Source: Alphaproteobacteria bacterium CG_4_9_14_3_um_filter_47_13
GTDB taxonomy: Bacteria > Pseudomonadota > Alphaproteobacteria > Micavibrionales > Micavibrionaceae
Assembly: GCA_002789675.1 (NCBI GenBank)
Contig: PFTR01000140.1
Coordinates: 1 to 40,594, forward strand
Direction: 5' to 3'
DNA: 40,594 bases
Every line of letters begins with the position of its first letter. The stretch's first letter is position 1. Below are positions 25,752 to 34,346 of the stretch, in pieces. The notes beneath the pieces are model-generated. The model did not search any database. It saw nothing but the letters and a program-made list of their open reading frames with translations, and was not told the DNA's origin. The position numbers and the translations under genes are program-made.

Positions 25752-27839
25752 ATGTCTATAATGTCTGCTACTGGCTCTGCCACTGTCAAAAAAATGTCCA
25801 AACAATCAAAAGCCCGCTTGCTTGACCCTATTCTTCCGGGAAATCAGGCTAAAGAACATGTGGTTCCCGCAGGTCACCCGGCAGATCCGGCGACAGATCG
25901 CATTACCACTCTTTATGGCGGTAGCAAGGTCGACAGTAGTGAAACAGTAAGCGAGTATATCTCGGGCTCCGACTGGCGCATTAATGCCAACGCCAATACC
26001 GGCTATTCCAATGCCGGGCTGATCAACAATGTTGCAGGAAAAGTGATTGCCAATTTCTGGCTTGATGAAGTTTACAGCCCCGAGGAAGGACAGGCACACC
26101 GTAATGGCGACATTCATATTCACGATCTTGATTGCCTGACGGGCTATTGTGCCGGATGGTCGTTACGTGCCTTGTTAAACGAGGGGTTTAACGGTGTTGG
26201 TGGTCGCGTGTCCTCGCACCCGCCACGTCATTTCCGCGAAGCGCTCGGACAGATGAGCAACTTTCTCGGTATTCTCCAATCCGAATGGGCAGGGGCACAG
26301 GCCTTCAGTTCATTTGATACCTATCTTGCCCCTTACGTCTTCTATGATAATCTGTCCTTTAAAGAAGTTAAAAAGGCAATTCGACAATTCGTCTATAATC
26401 TGAATGTTCCGGCACGCTGGGGACAATCACCCTTCACCAATATCACGCTTGATATTACCGTTCCGGATGATTTGCAGGATCAGTTTCCGACTTATAAAGA
26501 CCTTCATCTTTTTAAAAATATTGAAGATAACGGTTTATTAGCACGAGCGCAGCAGCGCGATATGGGATTACGGTCACTTGAAGATCTGACCTTCAGGCAT
26601 TTTGTGCCGGAAATGGAAATGATCAACATTGCCTATTACGAAGTGATGACCGAAGGCGATTCAACAGGCCAGCCTTTTACCTTTCCAATTCCGACCGTCA
26701 ATATCACCGAAGATTTTGACTGGGATTCCAAAGTCGCCAATACGATCTTTGATAACACGGCAAAAGTCGGCTCATCCTACTTCCAGAATTTTATCGGCAG
26801 CCAGTGGATGAAAAATGATAAAGGAGAAAAGATCAGAAATCCGGAAGCCTATTCCCCCGGCGCGGTGCGCTCGATGTGCTGCCGTTTGCAACTTGATCTT
26901 CGTGAGTTGCTCAAACGTGGTAACGGACTATTTGGCTCGGCTGAAATGACCGGATCCATCGGCGTTATCACACTGAACATGGCGCGGCTTGGCTATCGTT
27001 TTAAAGGCGATCATACAGGGCTTATGCGCGAGATTGATCGGCTGATGGAAATCGGAAAATCAACGCTGGAGAAAAAACGTGTCTTTGTACAAAAAATGTA
27101 TGATCGTGGGCTTTATCCATACACCGCACGTTATCTGCCGTTCTTTCGTAATCATTTTTCTACCATCGGCGTTAACGGCATGAACGAGATGATCCGCAAT
27201 TTCACCAACGATAAAATTGATATCACCGATGAACGCGGCATTAATATGAGCCTTGAGATTCTTGACCATATGAGAACAAAGCTGATCGCATGGCAAGAAG
27301 CAACCGGTAACCTTTATAATCTTGAAGCCACTCCGGCAGAAGGCACGACTTACCGCTTTGCCAAAGAAGATATTAAACGCTACCCCGATATCATTCAGGC
27401 CGGATTTGACGAAAATATCTATTATACAAACTCTTCACAAATTCCTGCCAACCACACAGACGACCCATTTGAGGCGCTGGAATTGCAAAACCGCCTGCAA
27501 TGCAAATACACTGGCGGCACCGTGCTGCATTTATATATGAACGAGAAACTGAGCAGCGCCGAAGCCTGTAAACGCTTTGTCAAAAAGGTCATCAGTAACT
27601 ACCAACTCCCTTACGTCACGATCACACCGGTATTTTCGGTTTGTGACACACATGGTTATCTGAATGGCGAACAACCGGAATGCCCGACCTGCGGCGAGAA
27701 TACTAAAGTCTGGACCCGTGTCATGGGCTATTTCCGTCCGGTTGACAGCTTTAACAAGGGCAAGAAAGGCGAGCATCGCGAACGCAAGCACTTTGTCGAG
27801 GACTGGGTTGATACCGGGAATTTGTTCAAGGGGGTTTGA
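25752..27839 (+). CDS. nrdD: Anaerobic ribonucleoside-triphosphate reductase (class III)
   Basis: 695 residues from the ATG at 25752, six bases after a strong AAGGAGA; a TTG at 25731 would place the start before that site. The glycyl-radical enzyme reduces ribonucleotides to deoxyribonucleotides without oxygen. The N-terminal part carries NANTGYSNAGLINNVAGKVI and NGDIHIHDLD. The C-terminal zinc site reads CDTHGY...CPTCGE, and the radical glycine is G659 in RVMGYFRPV. The tail (NKGKKGEHRERKHF) matches the family. No N-terminal ATP-cone is evident, so allosteric dATP control may be reduced. It is followed by its activase gene nrdG and preceded by FNR and NrdR boxes. Confidence 0.96.
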   Translation: MSIMSATGSATVKKMSKQSKARLLDPILPGNQAKEHVVPAGHPADPATDRITTLYGGSKVDSSETVSEYISGSDWRINANANTGYSNAGLINNVAGKVIANFWLDEVYSPEEGQAHRNGDIHIHDLDCLTGYCAGWSLRALLNEGFNGVGGRVSSHPPRHFREALGQMSNFLGILQSEWAGAQAFSSFDTYLAPYVFYDNLSFKEVKKAIRQFVYNLNVPARWGQSPFTNITLDITVPDDLQDQFPTYKDLHLFKNIEDNGLLARAQQRDMGLRSLEDLTFRHFVPEMEMINIAYYEVMTEGDSTGQPFTFPIPTVNITEDFDWDSKVANTIFDNTAKVGSSYFQNFIGSQWMKNDKGEKIRNPEAYSPGAVRSMCCRLQLDLRELLKRGNGLFGSAEMTGSIGVITLNMARLGYRFKGDHTGLMREIDRLMEIGKSTLEKKRVFVQKMYDRGLYPYTARYLPFFRNHFSTIGVNGMNEMIRNFTNDKIDITDERGINMSLEILDHMRTKLIAWQEATGNLYNLEATPAEGTTYRFAKEDIKRYPDIIQAGFDENIYYTNSSQIPANHTDDPFEALELQNRLQCKYTGGTVLHLYMNEKLSSAEACKRFVKKVISNYQLPYVTITPVFSVCDTHGYLNGEQPECPTCGENTKVWTRVMGYFRPVDSFNKGKKGEHRERKHFVEDWVDTGNLFKGV

Positions 27840-27849
27840 TCGTACGAAT

Positions 27850-27890
27850 CTGGCCTGAGTCATTGACCTATGGAATTTTATTCAGGCCAG
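27850..27890 (+). repeat. Inverted repeat between nrdD and nrdG
   Basis: CTGGCCTGA (27850-27858) and its exact reverse complement TCAGGCCAG (27882-27890) enclose 23 bases in the 101-bp gap. It could form an intercistronic hairpin that protects the nrdD message or lowers nrdG expression. There is no U-tract strong enough for a sure terminator (TCCTCTTTAA follows). Confidence 0.55.
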
Positions 27891-27940
27891 TCCTCTTTAA
27901 CAACAGGCTCCAAAATACATATAATACAGGAGATTTCACC

Positions 27941-28675
27941 ATGAATAGTCAGACAGCAATAACTGAGAAAAAATCAAAGGTTGCCATTTTGCCCATTTAC
28001 AGTGTTACTCCATTTACGATGCTCGATTTTCCAGAGCGCACTGCCTGCATTATCTGGTTCTCCGGATGCAATATGCGCTGTGGCTATTGCCACAATCCGC
28101 AGATTGTTAAAGGCAAAGGACGCGGTACGGTAAAAGAAGTGATGGCTTTTTTGCACAAAAGGCGTGGATTATTGGACGGTGTTGTTTTATCGGGTGGAGA
28201 AGCGTCCGTCTACACTGGTCTGCCTGATTTTATCCGCGAGGTGAAACAATTGGGCTATGCTGTCAAGATAGATACAAATGGGATGCGTCCGGATATTATC
28301 GCGGACTTTCTGGATCAAGGGTTTCTGGATTATATTGCGCTTGATTACAAAGCGCCGCCTGACAAATTCAAAAAAGTCACGGGCGTTGAAAAATACGCAT
28401 TTTTTAATGAGACGCTTGATATTCTCTGTGCACAAAACGACGTGCCGTTTGAAGTTCGTACGACCGTCCACACAGATCTTATGAATGAGGAGGATGTTGG
28501 CTGCATTATCCGTGATTTAAACCAACGCGGCTATGCGGGTGTATATTATGTACAAAATTTTTGTGCTGATAATGAGCGTCCGACACTGGGCATGTTACCG
28601 GCGCAAAAACGTATTCTGAACATTTCGACCTTGCCGCAAGCAAAAGAATTTACCATCGAATTCAGAAATTTTTGA
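27941..28675 (+). CDS. nrdG: Anaerobic ribonucleoside-triphosphate reductase activating protein (radical SAM)
   Basis: 244 residues from the ATG at 27941, which is seven bases after ACAGGAGA; an earlier in-frame ATG at 27836 overlaps the nrdD stop and would translate the hairpin spacer. The radical-SAM motif CNMRCGYC uses C43, C47 and C50 for the [4Fe-4S] cluster, and LSGGEAS follows. It creates the glycyl radical in NrdD. The family form is the longer NrdG2-like type (about 230-250 residues) with PIYSVTPFTMLDFPERTACI at the N-terminus. It ends five bases before the convergent dehydrogenase gene. Confidence 0.95.
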   Translation: MNSQTAITEKKSKVAILPIYSVTPFTMLDFPERTACIIWFSGCNMRCGYCHNPQIVKGKGRGTVKEVMAFLHKRRGLLDGVVLSGGEASVYTGLPDFIREVKQLGYAVKIDTNGMRPDIIADFLDQGFLDYIALDYKAPPDKFKKVTGVEKYAFFNETLDILCAQNDVPFEVRTTVHTDLMNEEDVGCIIRDLNQRGYAGVYYVQNFCADNERPTLGMLPAQKRILNISTLPQAKEFTIEFRNF

Positions 28676-28680
28676 TTATA

Positions 28681-29682
28681 TTAATTTATTGCATTAGGGG
28701 TGTTTCCTCTGCAGAACCCGTTGATATTCTCCACAGTTGTTCTCAAAATACGCTGCACAGCTTCCCTGGTGTTAAAGGCACTGTGCGGAGTGATGATGAC
28801 ATTTTTCATGTGAAGCAGAATATGATCAGCCAGCAGGTTTTCAAGATCATATTTGCGGGTAAAAAACGAACGCAACAATTCCGCTTCTTCGCGTATAGAC
28901 GGCTCCTCTGGTAAAACGTCAAGACCAGCAGCAGAAACTTTGCCTTCAGATAGAGCATGAAGTAGCGCCTTGACATTAATAACTTTTCCCCGCGCTGTAT
29001 TTATCAGAACTACGCCGTCTTTCATGGCAGAAAATTCCGGGTCTGATAAGAGATGATAGGTCGTTTTATTTTCTGGGACATGCAAGGAAATAATATCGGA
29101 TTGCGCTAGAAGTTCCGGCAATGCTGTATAGGTGAAACCGAATTCCTTCGCTGCCGCTTCATTCTGTGTAATATCGTAGGCCAGCACGTTCATGTCAAAG
29201 CCTTTGGCAATACGGATGGTTTTTAAACCAATATTACCGGTTCCGATAATACCTATCGTCCGTCCGCGTAAATCAAAACCCTGTAATCCTTTTTGTGAGA
29301 AATCTCCCTGGCGTGTGCGGCTGACAGCCTCAGGAATTTTATGGCTTATAGACAGCAACAACGCAAAGACATGTTCTGCTACAGTGTTCTCGCCATAGGT
29401 TGGAACATTGCTGACCTGTATTTTCTGTTCTTTACAATACCCGATATCAATATGATCAAAGCCGGTCGAACGTGTGGCAATAAATTTAAGCTGTGGCATC
29501 TGTTCCAGAATCGAACGATTCAGATCAGAAAATACAAAGGGGGAAATAATTTCGGCATCCAGATATCTGCCGATAGTGTCTTCATGCAGCGGTTCGTGTT
29601 CAAAAACCACTTCATGATCTTTATCGAAGCGATCAAAAAAAGGTTTTTCCCAGTCCTCTGATTCAAAAACGATGATTTTCAT
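28681..29682 (-). CDS. D-isomer 2-hydroxyacid dehydrogenase (D-lactate dehydrogenase-like)
   Basis: 333 residues. The NAD-binding motif GTGNIGL starts at 147, and the catalytic set R231 (INTARGKVI), E260 (DVLPEEP) and H300 (TPHSAFNT) is complete. The insertion before H300 (RKYDLENLLADHILLHMKNV) and TRSTGFDHID near residue 70 are like fermentative D-lactate dehydrogenases. The likely reaction is pyruvate to D-lactate with NADH, but other 2-oxoacids are possible. Its ATG lies two bases after the stop of the RNA-hydrolase gene, so it is the second gene of that operon. It converges on nrdG. Placement beside anaerobic genes fits a redox-balancing role. Confidence 0.9.
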   Translation of the reverse strand: MKIIVFESEDWEKPFFDRFDKDHEVVFEHEPLHEDTIGRYLDAEIISPFVFSDLNRSILEQMPQLKFIATRSTGFDHIDIGYCKEQKIQVSNVPTYGENTVAEHVFALLLSISHKIPEAVSRTRQGDFSQKGLQGFDLRGRTIGIIGTGNIGLKTIRIAKGFDMNVLAYDITQNEAAAKEFGFTYTALPELLAQSDIISLHVPENKTTYHLLSDPEFSAMKDGVVLINTARGKVINVKALLHALSEGKVSAAGLDVLPEEPSIREEAELLRSFFTRKYDLENLLADHILLHMKNVIITPHSAFNTREAVQRILRTTVENINGFCRGNTPNAIN

Positions 29683-29684
29683 CT

Positions 29685-31037
29685 CTATAGCTCAACTTCT
29701 TGCAAATATCCGGGAATTTCAACATCCCATCCGAGATGTTCCTCAATCTTGAATTTGAACGAACTTGCTGCTTCTTGTTCACCATGTGTTAAAAAGACTT
29801 TACGTGGCTGTTCACAATTACGTAGCCAGTCGATAATCTCGGCGTAATCAGCATGAGCCGACAAACTGGAAAGATTATCAATCTCGGCGCGGACAGGATG
29901 TAGGTGGCCGTGAATCTTGATCTCCTTTTCACCGTGTACCAATCGCGCTCCCCGTGTACCGGCGGCCTGATAGCCGGCAAACAGGATTGTATTGCGCTCA
30001 TCGCCGACATAATGCGCTATATGGTGCAAAACGCGCCCACCCGTTGCCATACCGCTCGCAGAGATGATAATTGCAGGAACAGCACCGTTATCAAGCGCCT
30101 TTGACTCGGCTGTACTCTGGGTATAAATAGCAGTGCGGCAAACTTCACCGCATTTCTTGGCATCAAGTCTGTGTTCATCCACATGCTCCTGCCATTGTTT
30201 CGTGGCATCAATTGCCATCGGGCTGTCCAGGTAAACAGGCACATGCGGAATTCGGCGTGCACGCATCAATTCATGGATGTAATAGAGGATGAGTTGCGCC
30301 CGTCCCACGGCAAAGGATGGAATAACAACAATCCCCCCCCGCTTGAACGTGCGGTTGATAATGTCTTCCATCTTGTCCATTGGTTCTGTTTCCTGATGCA
30401 GACGGTCGCCGTATGTCGATTCCAGAACAAGGTAATCGGCCTTTTGAATTTGTACGGGTGCTCTCATAATAGGATCGTTCGGCCTCCCGAGATCTCCGGA
30501 AAAAACGATTGATGTCAGACCATCACTTATTCTGACGCAGGCCGCGCCAAGAATATGTCCGGCTCTGCTCAGTGAAAAAGACAGAAAATCGCCCAGATTA
30601 TAATCCTGACCAAATTTTACCGTTTTGAATTGTTCCAGTGCGATGAAGGCATCTTCTTCGGTATAAAGCGGCATAGCGGGTTTATGCTTGGTATAGCCGT
30701 AACGGTTGGCGCGTTCGGCATCACCCTCCTGTATACGACCACAATCGGGCAGAAGAATGCCACACAAGTCGAATGTTGCTGCGCTGCAATAGATCGGACC
30801 TTTAAATCCGTTGCGCACAAGGAGGGGTAAATAGCCACTATGATCAATGTGAGCATGGGTCAAGATAACCGCATCAATACTGGCGGGGGCAATGGGCAGC
30901 TTGTCCCAGTTGCGCAGGCGCAACTCCTTAAGACCTTGAAACAGGCCACAATCAATAAGAATGCGTTTTTCTCCGTCCTCCAGCAGATATTTGGAACCGG
31001 TGACCGTTCCTGTTGCGCCCATAAATGTCAGTTTCAT
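29685..31037 (-). CDS. Metallo-beta-lactamase/beta-CASP fold RNA hydrolase (Ysh1-like)
   Basis: 450 residues. The MBL zinc motif HAHIDHSG is at 61-68, the following metal ligands appear as GHILGA and SGDLGRPND, and the beta-CASP part carries LESTYGDR, PSFAVGRAQ, SASGMATGGR and SSLSAHADYAE. These are marks of the bacterial relatives of the mRNA 3'-end endonuclease family, which act on RNA. The substrate is unknown. First gene of a two-gene minus-strand operon with the lactate-dehydrogenase-like gene. The promoter lies in the 64-bp gap shared with the divergent LOG gene. Confidence 0.92.
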   Translation of the reverse strand: MKLTFMGATGTVTGSKYLLEDGEKRILIDCGLFQGLKELRLRNWDKLPIAPASIDAVILTHAHIDHSGYLPLLVRNGFKGPIYCSAATFDLCGILLPDCGRIQEGDAERANRYGYTKHKPAMPLYTEEDAFIALEQFKTVKFGQDYNLGDFLSFSLSRAGHILGAACVRISDGLTSIVFSGDLGRPNDPIMRAPVQIQKADYLVLESTYGDRLHQETEPMDKMEDIINRTFKRGGIVVIPSFAVGRAQLILYYIHELMRARRIPHVPVYLDSPMAIDATKQWQEHVDEHRLDAKKCGEVCRTAIYTQSTAESKALDNGAVPAIIISASGMATGGRVLHHIAHYVGDERNTILFAGYQAAGTRGARLVHGEKEIKIHGHLHPVRAEIDNLSSLSAHADYAEIIDWLRNCEQPRKVFLTHGEQEAASSFKFKIEEHLGWDVEIPGYLQEVEL

Positions 31038-31101
31038 AAAGACCTCGCTTTCCGAATACTTTATAATGCAGTCGGATGGAATATGAAAGTAAACACTGAA
31101 A

Positions 31102-31791
31102 ATGAAGCATAATCACGATTATAATTTGCTGCAGGGAACGGAGAGCTACTTCACAGATTTGTGGCGGAGTTTGCGCATCTGGCGGGAGTTTCGCAGGGGT
31201 TTTATGAAACTACGAAAGGTCAATAACTGTGTTACTTTTTTCGGTTCGGCTCGTTTTGCGCCCGACCATCGTTATTACAAGCTGGCCTATAATACCGCTT
31301 TTTTAATGGGCAAGGCAGGGTACTCTATTATGACTGGTGGTGGTTCTGGCATTATGGAGGCGGCAAATAAAGGAGCGCAGGATGCCGGCGCGTTATCGGT
31401 CGGTTGTAATATCCAGCTTCCGAAAGAGCAGAAGCCGAATCCCTATCTTGATATACAGGTGGATTTTCATTATTTTTTTGTGCGCAAAATGATGTTGCTT
31501 AAATATTCCCAAGCCTTCGTGATGCTTCCCGGTGGATTTGGTACGATGGATGAGGTTTTTGAAACTGGCACATTAATGCAGACCAATAAAATATGTGATT
31601 TCCCTGTTGTCGTTATGGGGCAAGACTACTGGGAGACATTGGGGCCTTTTCTACGCAATACAATGGTCAAACACGGCACAATTCGTGAGCGCGATCTTGA
31701 TTTGAATTTTGCGCGCATGACCGATGATCCGCAGGGCGCACTTGATATTATAACGGCACGCGGTAGGGGGAAAAAAACCTGCAATGTTTGA
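31102..31791 (+). CDS. LOG-family protein (TIGR00730; putative nucleoside-5'-monophosphate phosphoribohydrolase)
   Basis: 229 residues with the lysine-decarboxylase-like (LOG) fold. The signature is MLPGGFGTMDE (141-151) together with GGGSGIMEAANKGA near residue 79. Relatives cleave nucleoside 5'-monophosphates, including cytokinin precursors, to a base and ribose 5-phosphate; earlier annotations as lysine decarboxylase are not supported. The N-terminal ~35 residues form an extra helical segment. TATAAT at 31062-31067 is a likely -10 element. It is divergent from the RNA hydrolase gene. The physiological substrate is unknown. Confidence 0.88.
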   Translation: MKHNHDYNLLQGTESYFTDLWRSLRIWREFRRGFMKLRKVNNCVTFFGSARFAPDHRYYKLAYNTAFLMGKAGYSIMTGGGSGIMEAANKGAQDAGALSVGCNIQLPKEQKPNPYLDIQVDFHYFFVRKMMLLKYSQAFVMLPGGFGTMDEVFETGTLMQTNKICDFPVVVMGQDYWETLGPFLRNTMVKHGTIRERDLDLNFARMTDDPQGALDIITARGRGKKTCNV

Positions 31792-31813
31792 TTTCGCTGT
31801 ATGATTATTATTC

Positions 31814-31855
31814 CTTATAACCTGACTTATTATTGAATCTGCGCTCCGTTATAAG
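31814..31855. repeat. Inverted repeat downstream of the LOG gene
   Basis: CTTATAAC (31814-31821) and GTTATAAG (31848-31855) form an exact inverted repeat with a 26-base spacer, in the 215-bp gap between the LOG gene and the convergent baeRF gene. It is AT-rich and of uncertain meaning. The rest of that gap holds no coding frame, RNA gene or clear terminator that I can recognise. Confidence 0.35.
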
Positions 31856-32006
31856 AGTGCCCATAAAAAATTTCGGCGTGTTCTCTCATTTTTATTAGCA
31901 GGAATTGCCATCTGGTCTGGCTGGAGTAAGCCTCATTGGTAAGCGCCGTAAGCGGTTTTCAAATCTCTGTGGATTATGATGTGTCTTAAAATGTTATTTT
32001 GCTTTC

Positions 32007-33170
32007 TTACCAGTGACATATGGCCGCAGCATTTTTTGTAATTTCTCCAGAATTATTTACCAATACCATCCCCCCGCTGCGTAAGGTACGAATGGCGGCA
32101 AGATTGAGCAACTCTTCTCCAACGCCTTCCTGCGGTTTTTCTTCCAGTGTGATATTCTGGTTTGCTGAATTAAAATGACCCCATATTTTTTCTGCTTCGG
32201 GGGGCAGGAAAAGTGTTTCAATCTGGCTGGCATGAGCGGCCATCAAAATTTTTTCTGTTGAATTTTCCAGTGTTTTTTCCGGGTCATTGTTGCGCGTTTG
32301 TAAAAAGCGCTCAAATTTTCTGTTTGCTTCTTCTTCCGCCTGCAATGCCATTATAGATTCTGCTTCTTTTAATAGTGCAGCATCATCCAGTGATTGAATA
32401 TTTTTATGAATAATGGGAATTGGTTTATAGGACATATCACCGGAAACCTTTAAAAAGGCGCCTATATTGTCATCATCGCCAACCAGATATAATTTTTTTA
32501 TGTTTGGAAGCTGATTGTGCAGCCAGTCCCTGAAAGACTTATAATATTCCAGTAAATAGCGATTTTCATTTGCCTTGTCTCCCGCTGCACCCTGGCCATG
32601 CATGTGAGGTGCTTGACGGCTGCCTGTATGCTGCAATGATTTTTCAAAATCATAATGGGATAAAAAGGCTTCCAGAGACCTTAACTGTCCAGATGGTAAA
32701 GTCCGGTTACAGCTATGATTGATGATACTGACAAGCTGAGCATTGTGCTGTCCCACCAAAGCCAGATAAACAGTCTTATTTTGCTGAACCAGTGGAAGGA
32801 GAGGGCGGATATAAAATCTTTTATCGACAATCGCCTCTACTGGAAATACGGTAGACGCACGATAAATAATCTGTTGTTTAGGAGAAATAAATATAGCCAG
32901 ACCATCCGGGCGATTCTGCCAGAATTCTTTGTCCTCTGCTAGTTTATCCAAAGGATATAAAAGGTTTGCTCTGTTTTTTATATCAATGCCGTATTTCGTT
33001 AATTTTTCTTTGGTACGATTGTATAAATCTTTAAAAACAATATTATTTTTACGAACCTCAATGCCTGATTTAATAAGGGGCATATATAATGAAATACAGG
33101 CCTCACAATCTTCCCCGGTTAAATAAGTCAGGAATTTTCGGTTTACTTTATCAATTATATGGAGAGTCAT
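32007..33170 (-). CDS. baeRF-family protein (bacterial relative of eRF1)
   Basis: 387 residues. The N-terminus (MTLHIIDKVNRKFLTYLTGE followed by CEACISLYMP), the middle VYLALVGQHNAQLVSI and the C-terminal sequence EKILMAAHASQIETLFLPP...NLAAIRTLRSGGMVLV match the bacterial archaeo-eukaryotic release factor (baeRF) pattern, whose role in bacteria is still unclear; links to ribosome rescue or hibernation have been proposed. A histidine/glycine-rich loop (HMHGQGAAGDK) lies at ~190. A good ribosome-binding site (GAGGTGA) precedes the ATG. It is 88 bp downstream of the S24-type repressor on the same strand and may be co-transcribed. The exact baeRF subfamily is not assigned. Confidence 0.82.
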   Translation of the reverse strand: MTLHIIDKVNRKFLTYLTGEDCEACISLYMPLIKSGIEVRKNNIVFKDLYNRTKEKLTKYGIDIKNRANLLYPLDKLAEDKEFWQNRPDGLAIFISPKQQIIYRASTVFPVEAIVDKRFYIRPLLPLVQQNKTVYLALVGQHNAQLVSIINHSCNRTLPSGQLRSLEAFLSHYDFEKSLQHTGSRQAPHMHGQGAAGDKANENRYLLEYYKSFRDWLHNQLPNIKKLYLVGDDDNIGAFLKVSGDMSYKPIPIIHKNIQSLDDAALLKEAESIMALQAEEEANRKFERFLQTRNNDPEKTLENSTEKILMAAHASQIETLFLPPEAEKIWGHFNSANQNITLEEKPQEGVGEELLNLAAIRTLRSGGMVLVNNSGEITKNAAAICHW

Positions 33171-33258
33171 TCGTCACCTCGGGCTTATTTTTTGATTCCT
33201 GAACCCAACGAAAAAGGAAGATGAAAGTTCATAAAAAAATTTTATAAATTGTTTTTAC

Positions 33259-33879
33259 TTAAAGCCATTGGAGTTTGGCAATAACGCGGCCGATAATTTC
33301 GGCTTTATCAAGCTCTGTTACATAGGATTTAAATCTGGGGTTGCTTGAAGAGAGTCGTATAGAGGGAGGATCAGAATGTGGAATATATTCGCACTGGCGG
33401 ATAATATGACCGAGCCCGTCAGAAACAATAAAAATGCCGGCAGGTGTGGGCATTATATCCGATAGATCAACAAGCACTTTTTCACCCCGGGTGATGTCCG
33501 GCGCCATGGCATTTTCCTGTACGGCAAAAATCCTTATTTTTTCCGGCGGCGCACTGGTTCGGCTTTCAAAAAGACTGGCCGGCATGATCCACTGATCTTT
33601 GCTCCCCTGTTGTTCCCTGTCTTTCATGCCGGATGCCAGAGGCTCCAGAATATAGGAGTTTTTGCTTTTGGGGAGCGATCCGCTCCGTAAAGCTCTCTCC
33701 CCGTCAACCGGCAATCCAAAAAAGCGGCGCATGATAATATATTCCTGCGCTTTTATCTGGCGCGCACCACCAAGTATCTTGCTTATGGCCGGAGGCTCCA
33801 GCCCGAGTGCTTTGGCAAGCGCACCTTTGTTTTTATCAGGATGTAATTTGAATTGTGATTTAAGCCATTCCATGTCCAT
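33259..33879 (-). CDS. XRE/S24-type repressor lacking the peptidase dyad
   Basis: 206 residues. An N-terminal HTH (about 13-55, KGALAKALGLEPPAISKILGG) is followed by a linker and a LexA/CI-like S24 domain (~115-206). The catalytic serine of the GDSMxP motif is alanine here (A124 in ENAMAPDI). The place of the lysine carries an arginine/glutamine (GHIIRQCEY), so self-cleavage is unlikely. It is probably a DNA-binding regulator of itself and its neighbour. The ATG has no Shine-Dalgarno; a TATATT lies exactly where a -10 would give a leaderless transcript. It is divergent from an XRE gene across a palindrome. Confidence 0.85.
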   Translation of the reverse strand: MDMEWLKSQFKLHPDKNKGALAKALGLEPPAISKILGGARQIKAQEYIIMRRFFGLPVDGERALRSGSLPKSKNSYILEPLASGMKDREQQGSKDQWIMPASLFESRTSAPPEKIRIFAVQENAMAPDITRGEKVLVDLSDIMPTPAGIFIVSDGLGHIIRQCEYIPHSDPPSIRLSSSNPRFKSYVTELDKAEIIGRVIAKLQWL

Positions 33880-33920
33880 AAAAAAAATATAAAAGAAAAT
33901 AAAAGAAATATATATTGTGA

Positions 33921-33956
33921 ATTTAGAAATTATTTGCTTAAATAAAGTTTCTAAAA
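33921..33956. promoter_or_regulatory. Palindromic operator between the S24-type repressor and XRE genes
   Basis: TTTAGAAA (33922-33929) and TTTCTAAA (33948-33955) are exact inverted repeats, and inside them TTATTT and AAATAA form a second pair around GCTT. It lies in the middle of the 104-bp AT-rich divergent promoter region, so binding by one or both regulators would control both genes. Which protein binds is not known. Confidence 0.6.
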
Positions 33957-33983
33957 TAGAAAATAAATTTAAAGGAAAATGAA

Positions 33984-34346
33984 ATGGGAAGAGGCAAAAC
34001 TACGGATATTGATGAATGTATTGGAAAAAATTTACAGAGATTTCGGCTGTATAAAAATATGTCGCAAGAAAAACTGGCGGTTATTCTGGGTGTCTCGCCT
34101 CAACAGGTTCAAAAATATGAAAAAGGAACCAATCGTCTTCCTGCGGCAAAAATCCACAGATTGCATACCTATTTCGGAATTTCAATGGAGTATTTTTTCA
34201 CGGGTTATCATGGCAATAAGAATAAAAATAAAGGCTTGATAGATATGGATCCCCGTATGCTCCGGATTGTTTCTAAAATTAATTCTGTGCAAGATACTGT
34301 ATTAAAAGAAAAAATCAGAAAAATAATTGATATTTTAGTCGCTTAA
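33984..34346 (+). CDS. XRE-family transcriptional regulator
   Basis: 120 residues. A single HTH_3 domain (about 12-66) reads IGKNLQRFRLYKNMSQEKLA, then VILGVSPQQVQKYEKGTNRL, the standard Cro/CI pattern common in alphaproteobacteria. The C-terminal half (about 85-120) is basic and helical without a known domain. AAAGGAA lies about nine bases before the ATG. It is divergent from the S24-type repressor gene and shares a palindromic operator. Targets unknown. Confidence 0.9.
   Translation: MGRGKTTDIDECIGKNLQRFRLYKNMSQEKLAVILGVSPQQVQKYEKGTNRLPAAKIHRLHTYFGISMEYFFTGYHGNKNKNKGLIDMDPRMLRIVSKINSVQDTVLKEKIRKIIDILVA

Noticed and set aside
27872-27886. FNR-like TTGAC before nrdG
   Set aside because: TTGACCTATGGAAT at about 27863-27876 has no ATCAA right half, so it is not an FNR box.
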